DNA of 64,000 nt from CAYNZV01 sp965217095 (GTDB lineage: Bacteria; Latescibacterota; UBA2968; UBA8231), in assembly GCA_965217095.1 (NCBI GenBank), contig OZ244235.1, positions 744,001 to 808,000 of the forward strand. The letters are read 5' to 3'. Both the position numbers and the translations under genes were made by a program. The stretch's first letter is position 1. Each line of letters opens with the position of its first letter. The notes under the pieces were generated by a model. The model was given only the letters and a program-made list of their open reading frames with translations, was not told the DNA's origin and did not search any database. Below, piece by piece: positions 53,817-62,867 of this stretch.

Positions 53817-55745
53817 TTATGAGGGTCGATCGGTCGCCGCAACGAAGTCCAGATTCTCAGTCACCCTCGTCCCGTCGCGCCCGAAGGCCTCGAGGTACTG
53901 GGAGATGCGCTGCCGAGCGGCCCCGAGGTCGTGGTTGTTCAGGTTGATGTTCAGCAGATCGATGTACCAGGGCGGTTTGACCGCGTCTTCGACATAAGCC
54001 GCGGCAATGGAGCGCGCGATGGGCAGCGTCGTAGTTTTCGAGTCCGTGTGCACGTCCCGGTCATCCGCCGCCAGCAGCTTGTCGTACTCCTCGGCAAGCA
54101 ACCGCTGGAAGAGCTCGGGCGCGAAGGTGTCGCCCTTCGCCAAGCCCAGCGTGGCGTCGCCCTCGGTGAGCTGCGCCCCCTTGTGGATCCACTCCCAGAG
54201 AATGCTCAAGCGGATCTCGCCGGTCGCCATGTCCTCCATGAGATAGAGGATATCCTCGTTGCCGAAGAAGTCGGCCGGCTTCAGCGCCGCCGCCGCGAAA
54301 CCCTGGCCGAAGGCGTTACCGTACTGGACGGCTACGCTCAGGAGATCACGCGCTCCTCTGGTCGTGCGGGGCGCCGGCTCAAGCAGGGTCAGAGCCTCGG
54401 CGTCCTCCTGCGTGTAGGTCAGCGCGGGGAACTCGCGCCCTGTCTGATTGTCCTCGCCCACTGATTCCCACACCGGCCGCACGATGTGGACCATCTTCCA
54501 GTGCGCGACCCACTTGCCGCTGGCGCCCTCGCGCTGCTCGCGCTCCGCGCCGGCGCCGGCCTTCTTCATGCTCGCACCGACACCCTCCCCGGAGCCGACG
54601 GGAATGTTCGGCTCCATGCCACCCTGCCAGAGCGCCCAGCGACCGTCGGCGTCGGGCGTGTTGACGGCGCGGCGAACGCGCTCCTCGTAGTTCCGCATGT
54701 AGCCGTAGGTCATGGTGATGGCGTCGATGTTAGGATTGATGAAATCCGTATCCCATGCCATTGCGTCCGAGACGCTGTTGATGTAGTCCCAGCGGCCCGT
54801 GTTGTATCCGACGAAGTGTCTTCCTAGAGCGGCGCGAATCTCCATCAGCTGATAGGACGCCTCGAGCTGCTCGACCAGCACATAACATTTGATCGTCCCG
54901 GTCGAGAGACCCAGGTGATCCTCGAGTGCCGTCAGGATACGGTCCCAGATGGAGGCTTCGCCGGCCGTTTGGATCTTGGGCAGGTAGAGAACGACCGATG
55001 AACCCGCGCGCTGGAGCTGCCCATGGTTGTTAGTGACGTAGAGCGCCGCATCGACTATGGAGGCCGAGAAGCCCTTGCCGTCCGCAGCACGGAGATGCCG
55101 GTCGTCGAGGTGGAGTCCGCGAGCGCGAAAAATCTTAGTTGTGAAATCGAGTTGCTGCTGCCAGTCGTCAATGATCGGGTGCCCGAAGAATCCCTGACCC
55201 CATTGATTCATCTCTACGGCCACCTGCTTGGCCGCTTTCAGAAAGAGGGGATCCTTGGCGATGGCGAGCTTGAGATTGCGCTGATTATCCAACGACATGG
55301 TGGTGATCTGGCCCAGCGCGTCCTCGCCGTCGAACATCCAGCCGTCGGCGCCCGAGAGCAACGCATAGGCGACATTGCGGATGCTCCGCTCGATCGAAGA
55401 GTTGGGTTTCGCCGCCGGGCCCGTGCCCTGGATCCATTGGCGCTTCAGATCGTCGGGGATCTCCCCCCCTGTGAACTTGCCGTCGCGGGCATCCTGAATC
55501 CGGATCTCCGTACCGGCAATACACCCCTCGGCATCAAGAAACGCGATGCGCTCACGATGGCGCGCGCGCGCCATGCGACGCTCGATCCGCGCCGTCATGA
55601 CCGCGCGGCGATCGGCCTCGAAGGGGGCCAGCGCGGCCAGCGCGGCCAGAGCCGCCGGCGTGTAGATGTCGTCATAGGCAGATGCCAACTCCCCCGCGAT
55701 CTCGAAGTCGCGGAGCGCGCCGGTACCACGTCTGGAGTTTGTCAT
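53817..55745 (-). CDS. Malate synthase, AceB-like long form
   Basis: 642 residues. LEASYQLMEIRAALGRHFVG followed by YNTGRWDYINSVSDA is the malate synthase active-site region; MFDGEDALGQITT contains the conserved acidic Asp/Glu, and MTYGYMRNYEERV follows. The enzyme condenses glyoxylate and acetyl-CoA to malate. It is about 100 residues longer than typical malate synthase A. The gene is markedly richer in GC and alanine/arginine codons than its neighbours, suggesting transfer. No isocitrate lyase lies in the window; glyoxylate could come from purine, glycolate or sugar-acid breakdown. Confidence 0.85.
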   Translation of the reverse strand: MTNSRRGTGALRDFEIAGELASAYDDIYTPAALAALAALAPFEADRRAVMTARIERRMARARHRERIAFLDAEGCIAGTEIRIQDARDGKFTGGEIPDDLKRQWIQGTGPAAKPNSSIERSIRNVAYALLSGADGWMFDGEDALGQITTMSLDNQRNLKLAIAKDPLFLKAAKQVAVEMNQWGQGFFGHPIIDDWQQQLDFTTKIFRARGLHLDDRHLRAADGKGFSASIVDAALYVTNNHGQLQRAGSSVVLYLPKIQTAGEASIWDRILTALEDHLGLSTGTIKCYVLVEQLEASYQLMEIRAALGRHFVGYNTGRWDYINSVSDAMAWDTDFINPNIDAITMTYGYMRNYEERVRRAVNTPDADGRWALWQGGMEPNIPVGSGEGVGASMKKAGAGAEREQREGASGKWVAHWKMVHIVRPVWESVGEDNQTGREFPALTYTQEDAEALTLLEPAPRTTRGARDLLSVAVQYGNAFGQGFAAAALKPADFFGNEDILYLMEDMATGEIRLSILWEWIHKGAQLTEGDATLGLAKGDTFAPELFQRLLAEEYDKLLAADDRDVHTDSKTTTLPIARSIAAAYVEDAVKPPWYIDLLNINLNNHDLGAARQRISQYLEAFGRDGTRVTENLDFVAATDRPS

Positions 55746-55835
55746 GATGCCTGGTACCCCCTTCTACGTAAAGGTCCTGCCAACCTCCACAACGCACCTA
55801 GTTGAGAATTGAGGTCGGAGGAGCTGTAGCGCAGC

Positions 55836-56716
55836 TCAAAATGGGAATCGTTCGTCAATATCAGCCGCGGACAACTCGGAAAGAAATGTTGCCAGGCGTG
55901 CGACGAGCACGTCCATCATACGGCGGCCTTTTTCTGCGGTGGCGGCGTGAGGGTTGCCCGAGCCCGTGTTGGTCGTTAGCAAATGCCATTTACGAGGCGA
56001 CTCGCACTTCAGGGCGTGTGATCGAAACCCAGCCTTGATTGATGGCTTCGAATCGAGTCTCGGCCGTCTCGCCGTCATCGGCCGTGAGGTCGCCGTCGTC
56101 GCTTCGAGAGACGAGTTCAGGAACAAACGCTAAGCAAAACGACGTTTCCATCTCGCCCGCGTGATCGTCAACTCGATCAAAAATCTCGTGGTACATATCG
56201 GGAAACGCTTTGTACCAGTTGCAGAGAAAAATGTGGGTGCGCGTCTTGCCAGCCAACTCGCGGAGCAGTGGTTTCATTTCGTTACCGCCGTGGCTGTTGA
56301 GAATTAGAACCTTTCGAACTTGGCTTTGAGCCAGTGATTCGACGAGGTCGGTGACCATCTGGTTGAGCGTGGAGGGGTTCACATTCATCGCAAGCGGCAG
56401 TTTGCGCATATTCGTTTCCGTGCCGTAAGGAATACACGGCAGAAGGGCGATTTTCGCACCTCGCTCATGGGCGGTCTCGCAGATCCTCTCGCCAATGATC
56501 GTGCCTTCGTCGCATATTCGTTTCCGTGCCGTAAGGAATACACGGCAGAAGGGCGATTTTCGCACCTCGCTCATGGGCGGTCTCGCAGCAGGTGTCCGTG
56601 CCATAAGGCAAATGAAAATTGTGTGGCTCCGTCGCGCCCAACGGTAGCACAGCCACCTCGTATGGATTTTCCTTCGTGTAGGCGTAATTCGTTTCGGCGA
56701 GGATCCAAGGTCGCAT
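55836..56716 (-). pseudogene. Creatininase-family amidohydrolase broken by a 106-base tandem duplication and a frameshift
   Basis: ATG 56716 begins MRPWILAETNYAYTKENPYE, VAVLPLGATEPHNFHLPYGT with the Glu-His-Asp metal site of creatininases. Then a 106-base tandem duplication (identical 78-base copies at 56405-56482 and 56511-56588) throws the frame. It resumes as CETAHERGAKIALLPCIPYG and NSHGGNEMKPLLRELAG, which is normal. Near 56000 a second shift separates GWVSITRP from the proper C-terminus WHLLTTNTGSGNPHAATAEK and ending DERFPF at 55836. The gene would otherwise be a normal ~260-residue hydrolase for creatinine-like or amide substrates. Non-functional as read. Confidence 0.85.
56405..56588. 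repeat. Tandem duplication, period 106 bases, inside the creatininase gene
   Basis: Two identical 78-base segments (56405-56482 and 56511-56588) separated by 28 bases. The period of 106 is not a multiple of three. The first 10 bases of each copy are CGCATATTCG. Confidence 0.9.
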
Positions 56717-56879
56717 GGCGTATACCCCATTACGGGCATGACGATCCGGTAAGCTGGTCTCTCCGACACCGCCGTGGCGGAGATCTCTCCAAAGATGTGA
56801 AGAAGGCCCCCTGCCGGCTACCCTGACCACCGCGCCGGTGCGCGGCCGGGTGTCCCGGCGAGCGGGCCGACCTCTACGA

Positions 56880-57933
56880 CTAGGGAGTCTTCAGGTCCAG
56901 CCCGATGTGCCCAGCCTCTTCGCAGATGTTGGACCATGTCTTCTCATCCACTTCGATGCCTTCCCGCTCGACCCTCTCGGAACTGCGGAACTCGGGCTCT
57001 CCGGGCAGTAGAATCTCGTCGACGCCGGGGGCGAGGCGACTTGATTTGACGTGCACGATCAGCCGTTCCAGCTCGTCGAAATACTCTTCCCGGTCAACGA
57101 AGTGTTCGATGTTGTAGACGTTCAGCAATACGCCGTTACTCACCATGGTGCGTGATCCGGCAGCACAGCCGAGGCCGCTCAAGGCGCCCCCGAGTATTTC
57201 CACCATCAGGCTCAACGCCGTGCCTTTGTGTGCCACCACGCCACCAAGTGGCAAAATTGCACCGGGCGGTTCTCCCTTGAAGTCGGTGGGTTCCACGGTG
57301 GGCTCTCCATTCGAGTCGATAATCCATCCTTCCGGAACCTGGATGCCGCGATTTACGGCGACACGGATCTTACCTTCGGCGACCACCGAGGTAGTCATGT
57401 CCACCATGATCGGTTCGGCCTCCTTCCGGGGCGCCGAAAAGGCCAAAGGATTGGTGCTGAGCTTGCCGTCGATACCCCCGAACGGCGCAATTTGATAGCC
57501 AAGCTGGCCAGCGTTGACGAAGATCTGCGCAATATATCCCTGTTTCGCGGCTGCCAGGGGATAAGCGCCCACACGACCGATGTGGCTAGTGTTGCGCAAG
57601 GCCACGGTGCCGATGCCACACACACGGGCTTTTTCCATAGCCAGCTCGGTGGCGAACGTAGCACCGACCTGGCCCATGGCACCGCCGGCATCCACCACGG
57701 CGGTGGCAGGATGATCTTTGACGATCCTCGGCGTGGCTGTGGGCTGGAATCGGCCCTCGCGGATCGCGCGTGCGTATTCGGAGAAACGAATAGCCCCGTG
57801 AGAATCGTGACCGAAGAGATTCGATTCGACGAGGTGATCGACAACCGCCTTCACATCCTCTTCGCCACAGCCCGAGGCTCGAAAAAGAGAGTAGCCGGAT
57901 CTCGCGAAGCTCTTGTGGGGTAAAGCGGGGCAT
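56880..57933 (-). CDS. Malate/L-lactate dehydrogenase, type 2 (Ldh_2) family, N-terminal frameshift
   Basis: ATG 57933 starts MPRFTPQELREIRLLSFSSL, then the frame is lost near 57870 and resumes as EEDVKAVVDHLVESNLFG. After that the Ldh_2 pattern is intact: HDSHGAIRFSEYARAI, VDAGGAMGQVGATFA, NTSHIGRVGAYP with catalytic His, GGIDGKLSTNPLAFSAP and AHKGTALSLMVEIL with Lys. Starting at 57854 would lose about 27 residues. These NAD(P) enzymes reduce 2-keto acids or ureidoglycolate-like compounds and are unrelated to classical LDH. The single-base shift may be a sequencing error. The frame is conserved elsewhere. Confidence 0.83.
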
Positions 57934-58314
57934 GTCTTTTTGTCTCCCTACTGTTGGGTTGGAGTCAGGTCGTAATTGCGATTAATGGCAGGCAGAATTA
58001 ACGCGCATGCTGACCGTTGGTGCAAGGCCGGCACATTGCTCTGCCTCTCCCAAACCAATCCTGACGATCATCTTGCGACGGGGAAACGCTTCCTCAACCG
58101 CGTGGGTCAACCTGCTTGCCTGTGGAGACCAGCTGCAGCCTACAAGCGAACGGTTGTGTACTGTAGATGCCACCAGTCGCAGGCGGGATCAATGCCTTTG
58201 TCGATGGTTGGGTCAGGACTGCTGCACCTTGCCGCAACTAACTATAATGGCGTTTATTCGGCCTATCCTCTACTTGCGAAGAGCAGTTCAATACCTAAAA
58301 ACAGGCACGGAAAA
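57934..58314. other. Intergenic region with motif copy C, no gene
   Basis: 380 bases between divergent genes. An upstream extension of the glycosidase frame exists here but shows no protein pattern. Copy C of the dispersed motif (58244-58268) lies 46 bases before ATG 58315 and includes TATAAT at 58243-58248, so it could act as a promoter. No other feature seen. Confidence 0.5.
58244..58268. repeat. Dispersed 25-base motif, copy C
   Basis: ATAATGGCGTTTATTCGGCC then TATCC, one change from copy A. It overlaps a perfect TATAAT hexamer at its left edge. Confidence 0.75.
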
Positions 58315-60492
58315 ATGTCTGATTACGTGAAACGCATCGGTTCCACCGCCGAACGGCTGGCGTCAGTTCCGTACGAGAAGCGAGTATGCCGAGTCGAAGC
58401 ACATTTTCCCGGTGCTCTCGACCCGGGACAAGCCCACACCGACCTCTCCGTGGAGGACTACGTCGAACTGATCAGCGATGTTGGCTTCGAGGTCTGCATC
58501 GTCAGCGGCGAGCACAATCGGGGGACTCCGCGGTTCCCCTCCGAGATGATGACCCCTCATCCCAACGTCGAAAACGATCTGCTCCCGCGCTTCATCGAAC
58601 AGGCTCACGCCAAGGGCATCATCGTCCTCACCTATTACCCGATCATCTACTGCAAACCGCTCAAGCCTAAACATCCGGAATGGCTGATGAAAATGCTCGA
58701 CGATGGGCGGCCACAAGAAGAGAACCTGGGCTGGTTCTGCTTTAACTCGCCCCATCGGGACTGGTTGGCCGATTATCTGAGCGACTTCAAGAACCACCTG
58801 GATGTAGACGGGTTCTACTTTGACGATACCAACTGGGGGACCCACGAGAATTATCCGTTCACCCCCGGCTGCCATTGCTCCTACTGCGAAGAGCTCTTCC
58901 GCGCCGATACCGGTTTGGAGATACCGCGCAAGGTGGATTTCGACTCCATGACCTTCAAGCGGTTCGTCTCCTGGCGTTACGAGAAGTTGATCGATTTCAT
59001 GCATCACCTCTACGGCGAGATGAGGCGACGGTACCCCGACCTGATCCTTGACATGAACACCTATTTCTGGCCGTCAGGAGACTGGGCATTAGGGCACCCG
59101 CTGGGTTCATTCCGTCTGGAGGAGGTCGGTTCCTATTTTTTCGTCGAGACCTTCCGCTCCGCCAGGGAGCCGGGTTTGGTGTCGAAGATTTTGCGATCCA
59201 CCGGTAGCCCTTTCGGCGTCTTTCGCAACATTACCCAGCGATTGGAGGGGTTCGGGCCCGCCCCCTACATGGAACCTCACACCCCCGGCATCTTCAGCAT
59301 GACGTCGATAGCCCATGGGGGAGCGCCCTGCGGCGCGCCCTTCGGCGGACAGACGATCGTCCAGCGAGAGCACCAGAAGACGGTGTTCTCCGAGCTGAAG
59401 AGGCGGGTCGAGTACATGGGAGGAAATAGCTTCAAACACGCGGCGTTGCACTACTCCACCATCAACCGGGACTTCCGGCCCTCCGAGCGCGCCAAGAACA
59501 CCTTCAAAACCCAGGCCTGGGAAATAGGCATGCACGACGCCTACGGGGCGTACGAGATCCTGAACCGCTCTCACGTGGTTCTGGACATCGCCCTGGATGA
59601 ACATCTGAACCCGGAGCGCCTGGCCCAGTACTCGGTGCTCTTTCTGTCCAACAGCGCCTGTCTCGGGGATGACCACTGCGAGGCGATCCGTGGTTTTGTT
59701 GCCGACGGTGGCACCCTGGTGGCAACCCACCAGACCTCGCTATTGGACGAGTGGGGCGAGGATCGCGGGCAGTTCGCGCTCGCCGATCTCTTCGGGGTGA
59801 CCTATGAAGGGCTTCGCGCCAACGGTGAGGACAACAACATCATCTACGTGCCCCACGACGAGAAGCTGAGCAAACTGGGTGACGTCATCTGCTGTCATGG
59901 AAAAACCGCCGCCATAAAGGCCGGCAGTGACGTCGAGGTTTTGTGCACGCGGGCAAGTATCGACGGGTTGGAGGGGTTCGATCCCAAGCGCGACTACGAC
60001 AGCGGAGAGCCAACGGTCGTTCGCCATCGGCACGGGAAGGGCCAGGTGTTCTACCTGGCAGCGGATGTGGGCGGTGCCTTCATGACCAGTCCGTATCCAC
60101 CGCTGCGCCGTTTCGTTGCCGAGCTCGTGGGCCGCGCGTCGGCCCCGTTGGTGCTCGAAGCACCGGAGGCCGTGGAAATGAATGCCGCATGGAAGGAACC
60201 GGGACAGCTGATGGTGCACTTGGTGAACAATCCGATGCCGCTGGTGCCCTGGCGCATCGATTCAGCGGTGCATCCGGACCACTCGTCATACGAAGAGGAG
60301 CGCACCACGTTTCACTACACGACGGAACTCTATCCGATCCATGAGCTGGTGTTGCGCTTTCCCGGACTTAAGGTGGTGTCCGCGAGGTTGCCGTTGCAGG
60401 AGGTCGAACTGACCGTTTCCGGAGAACCGGCCACTGTCGTGGTTCCTAAACTTGAGATGCACGAGGTAGTGCTGGTGGAGGTGGGTGCGTAA
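58315..60492 (+). CDS. Hypothetical glycoside hydrolase (GHL6-like TIM barrel) with beta-galactosidase trimerisation-like domain
   Basis: 725 residues from ATG 58315; the frame is open 340 bases further up without protein pattern. The TIM barrel spans about residues 25-420, with VDGFYFDDTNW (Asp170, Asp171) as the likely catalytic region and a nearby Cys cluster GCHCSYCEELF at 185-195 typical of hypothetical family-6 glycosidases. From about residue 430 a flavodoxin-like domain (YSVLFLSNSACLGDDHCEAI, VADGGTLVATHQTS) matches the beta-galactosidase trimerisation fold, followed by a small beta domain. Substrate unknown. No signal peptide. The gene is preceded by motif copy C. Confidence 0.83.
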   Translation: MSDYVKRIGSTAERLASVPYEKRVCRVEAHFPGALDPGQAHTDLSVEDYVELISDVGFEVCIVSGEHNRGTPRFPSEMMTPHPNVENDLLPRFIEQAHAKGIIVLTYYPIIYCKPLKPKHPEWLMKMLDDGRPQEENLGWFCFNSPHRDWLADYLSDFKNHLDVDGFYFDDTNWGTHENYPFTPGCHCSYCEELFRADTGLEIPRKVDFDSMTFKRFVSWRYEKLIDFMHHLYGEMRRRYPDLILDMNTYFWPSGDWALGHPLGSFRLEEVGSYFFVETFRSAREPGLVSKILRSTGSPFGVFRNITQRLEGFGPAPYMEPHTPGIFSMTSIAHGGAPCGAPFGGQTIVQREHQKTVFSELKRRVEYMGGNSFKHAALHYSTINRDFRPSERAKNTFKTQAWEIGMHDAYGAYEILNRSHVVLDIALDEHLNPERLAQYSVLFLSNSACLGDDHCEAIRGFVADGGTLVATHQTSLLDEWGEDRGQFALADLFGVTYEGLRANGEDNNIIYVPHDEKLSKLGDVICCHGKTAAIKAGSDVEVLCTRASIDGLEGFDPKRDYDSGEPTVVRHRHGKGQVFYLAADVGGAFMTSPYPPLRRFVAELVGRASAPLVLEAPEAVEMNAAWKEPGQLMVHLVNNPMPLVPWRIDSAVHPDHSSYEEERTTFHYTTELYPIHELVLRFPGLKVVSARLPLQEVELTVSGEPATVVVPKLEMHEVVLVEVGA

Positions 60493-60641
60493 TGGTAGCT
60501 GGCGATGCGTTTCCTAACTCCGAAGGGATGAGCACTCAGCGCGCTCATGCAAGCCTGTGAATGGTAGAATGTAAGGCAATGCGTAAACTAGGATCCTTGG
60601 TAGAAATGATCATCACGATGGTCCAGTCGAAAGGAGAGCCA

Positions 60642-61076
60642 GTGGTTAAAGTAGGCGACAAAGCGCCCGAGTTTTCGGTGACCGATCACACGGGTAAAGA
60701 GGTGAGTCTCAGCGACTACGCAGGGAAAACCGTCGTGCTCTGTTTCTATCCGCGTGCCAGCACTGGTGGGTGAACGGCGGAAGGCATCGGATTCCGTGAT
60801 CGAATCCAAGAGTACGAAGCAAAAAATGTGCAGATACTGGGGGTCAGCACGGACAGCGTAGAAGCGAACGCCAAATTCGCCGAAGATCAGGGTTTTCCGT
60901 ATCCGTTACTGTGCGATACGGAACGTGCTATGTGCACCGCGTACGGGGCGTGTTCCAGCACCTCCGACAAATCCGCGAACCGCCACACCTACGTGATCGA
61001 GGACGGATTGATCGCCCAGGTCCACGAGAAGATGGACGCCAGGAAACATCCGGAGAAGCTGTTGGTATCGCTGTAG
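60642..61076 (+). CDS. Peroxiredoxin (Bcp/PrxQ type), probable selenoprotein with UGA at the peroxidatic position
   Basis: Read through TGA 60771-60773 as one residue, the frame from GTG 60642 (AAGGAGAG upstream) to TAG 61076 gives 144 residues, normal for Bcp/PrxQ. It reads VKVGDKAPEFSVTDHTGKEV, VVLCFYPRASTGG-U-TAEG, IGFRDRIQEYEAKNVQILGV, STDSVEANAKFAEDQ and so on without another stop or shift. The UGA is residue 44, exactly where the family has its peroxidatic Cys (FYP....GCT.E). No resolving Cys lies five residues later (Ile there), so it would be a one-Sec enzyme. A SECIS-like hairpin follows. It would reduce peroxides in the cytoplasm. Alternative: a simple nonsense mutation. Confidence 0.8.
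60774..60810 (+). promoter_or_regulatory. Candidate bacterial SECIS element
   Basis: Directly after the in-frame UGA, GGATTC (60789-60794) pairs perfectly with GAATCC (60802-60807) around a seven-base loop CGTGATC. The loop begins 21 bases after the UGA and has G as its second base. Known bacterial SECIS rules ask for a loop 16-37 bases from UGA, 3-14 bases long, with a G in the first two positions, on a stem of four or more pairs; all are met. An alternative nearer hairpin (CGGAA/TTCCG) is too close to the UGA. Confidence 0.65.
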
Positions 61077-61338
61077 CTTGTGTTTTGCGTCCTACCGCTG
61101 AAGCCATGTAACACGATCGCAACTACGAGAGGAGGTTGCAATTTTGATTTTGGTCGTTCGGGACGTTGAATCTCTGCTCACGCGTTTCTCCAACCTCCCT
61201 GGTTCCAACAGATGTTTCGAATTCGAAAAAGAAACCCGCCGGTAGACCTCCTTGAATCCGACCTTTCTCGTAGACCTTGCGCGCAGGCCCTCGTCGTGGA
61301 CCAGCGTAGCAACAAAGAGAATCTCCTGAGACGCCTTC
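61077..61338. other. Intergenic, nothing recognised
   Basis: About 260 bases after the peroxiredoxin gene without protein pattern on either strand and without an obvious hairpin terminator. Confidence 0.4.
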
Positions 61339-61556
61339 TCAAATCAGCTCGCGAACAACGTGCCGGGCCATGCGCGTGCCGATACCGCGGCCCTGATAAG
61401 CCGGATCTACCGCGTCGGCAGCCAGCTGCTCCATCCCGTACTCCTCGTGGGACATGAGCTGTAGGATGGCCTGGGCGGCGCAGTACGGTCCGAAGCATGC
61501 AACGTGATCCGATGGATCCGATCCAGGTCTTTTGCCGTCGCGGGTCGTATGATCAT
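61339..61556 (-). pseudogene. GNAT acetyltransferase remnant
   Basis: ATG 61556 begins MIIRPATAKDLDRIHRITLH, the standard GNAT N-terminus. After about 20 codons the frame changes and reads CAAQAILQLMSHEEYGMEQL, AADAVDPAYQGRGIGTRMAR, where QGRGIG is the acetyl-CoA-binding motif A. It then stops at 61339. The middle of the domain and the C-terminal strand are missing (about 72 codons against a usual 140-150). A deleted, frameshifted gene. Confidence 0.7.
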
Positions 61557-61594
61557 CGACAAGGTTGCCTAACAGGCAGAGGTTCGTCTAATTT

Positions 61595-61614
61595 GGCTTT
61601 GTTGAATCGAACTT
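61595..61614. repeat. Possible terminal repeat of an IS903-type (IS5 family) element
   Basis: GGCTTTGTTGAATCGAACTT resembles the 18-base ends of IS903-like elements (GGCTTTGTTGAAT...). No transposase and no second end were seen nearby, so this would be a solitary remnant. Weak evidence. Confidence 0.25.
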
Positions 61615-61733
61615 GAGTGTACGACAGAAAGCGGGCTGCGCGCCAAAACTGCCGCGTCAATCAAGCGCAGGACTCTCAACCAAAGAACAAACGCCCTTGG
61701 TCGGGCGGTTATCATGACAAAACACACTAAAGC

Positions 61734-62867
61734 ATGATCGAGCAATACAAAACGCCGTCCCAACTCATAGAGCTTACCAAACAATTGATCAATTTCCCGA
61801 CGGTAAGTCGTTGGAGCAACATCGCCCTCTCCGACCACCTGGAGGACATGCTCAAGCAGTGCTCTTTTGAGGTTGAGCGGCTGACCTACATCGACGGAAA
61901 CGGCGAAGTCAAGGTCAGCCTGGTTGCCAAAAAAGGGGATGGCGCCGATGGCCTGGCTTTTTTCTCTCACTCGGACACGGTGCCCGGCCAGGAGGAGGAC
62001 TGGGATGCCTTCACTGCGACCGTTGAGCATGGTCGGGTAGTAGGTCGGGGCAGCTGTGATATCAAAGGACCGCTGGCCGCAACCGTAGTCGCGGCGGCGA
62101 ACGTCGATGTCGATCGCCTGAAGCGAGCGGTCTATGTGGTAGTCTGCGCGGACGAAGAAGTCAGTGGGCAAGGCGCGCAGCAGGTCGCGGCGGAATCCGA
62201 ACTCTTCGAAGCCGCGCCGCCCAAGCACGGTGTGGTCGCTGAACCAACCTCGCTCATCCCGGTGTATGCTCACAAAGGCGGGGCTATTGTCGAGGTTGTG
62301 GCCAGAGGTGAGGCGGCACACACTAGCACCGATAAGGGCGTCTCGGCCAACTTCCTCATGGTGCCTTTTCTGGCCGATATGGTTGAACTGGCCAAGCAAG
62401 TCAAGTCCGACGAGTCGTTTATGGATTCAGAATTCGGTCCACCCACTTGCGGTTTTAATTTTGTGATTGACGACGGTGGTTGCCGGCCCAATGTCACGGC
62501 TGCCAAGACCGTCTGCAAGGTCTGTTTTCGGACGATGCCGAATGCCCGCAGCAACGAACTGCTCACCCTCGTCACTGGCCGCGCCGCAGACTATGGCTTT
62601 GAGATTCAGTCACAGTTCACGGAACCGTTTTACAACTCCCCCAAGGCCGAGATCGTACAGATCGCCTCCCAGATCACAGATATCCAAGATCCTCAGACCG
62701 TCCCTTACGGCACCGATGCTTTCTATCTGAATGATCGGTTTGATCTGGTCGTTCTGGGTCCAGGCGACATCGCCCAGGCCCACACGGTGGGTGAATGGAT
62801 TGAAATTGAACAATTAAATCGGGCCGTCGCTGTCTATGAGCAGATGATTGAAGCTGTATGCATGTGA
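61734..62867 (+). CDS. M20 family metallopeptidase/deacetylase (ArgE/DapE-like)
   Basis: 377 residues from ATG 61734. Metal and catalytic residues in order: His79 and Asp81 (FFSHSDTVPG), Asp109 (GRGSCDIKG), Glu141-Glu142 (CADEEVSG), a third ligand region VVAEPTSL, and a final His in AHTVGEWIEI. The lid domain starts at AHKGGAIVEVVARGEAAHTS with the conserved dimer-interface His. The enzymes hydrolyse N-acyl amino acids or dipeptides (acetylornithine, succinyl-diaminopimelate, carboxypeptidase G2 type). No biosynthetic neighbours specify which. The ribosome binding site is weak. Cytoplasmic. Confidence 0.88.
   Translation: MIEQYKTPSQLIELTKQLINFPTVSRWSNIALSDHLEDMLKQCSFEVERLTYIDGNGEVKVSLVAKKGDGADGLAFFSHSDTVPGQEEDWDAFTATVEHGRVVGRGSCDIKGPLAATVVAAANVDVDRLKRAVYVVVCADEEVSGQGAQQVAAESELFEAAPPKHGVVAEPTSLIPVYAHKGGAIVEVVARGEAAHTSTDKGVSANFLMVPFLADMVELAKQVKSDESFMDSEFGPPTCGFNFVIDDGGCRPNVTAAKTVCKVCFRTMPNARSNELLTLVTGRAADYGFEIQSQFTEPFYNSPKAEIVQIASQITDIQDPQTVPYGTDAFYLNDRFDLVVLGPGDIAQAHTVGEWIEIEQLNRAVAVYEQMIEAVCM

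Noticed and set aside
60753..60790. Alternative SECIS hairpin CGGAA/TTCCG right after the UGA
   Set aside because: Its loop begins only nine bases after the UGA, closer than bacterial SECIS elements allow; the next hairpin fits better.
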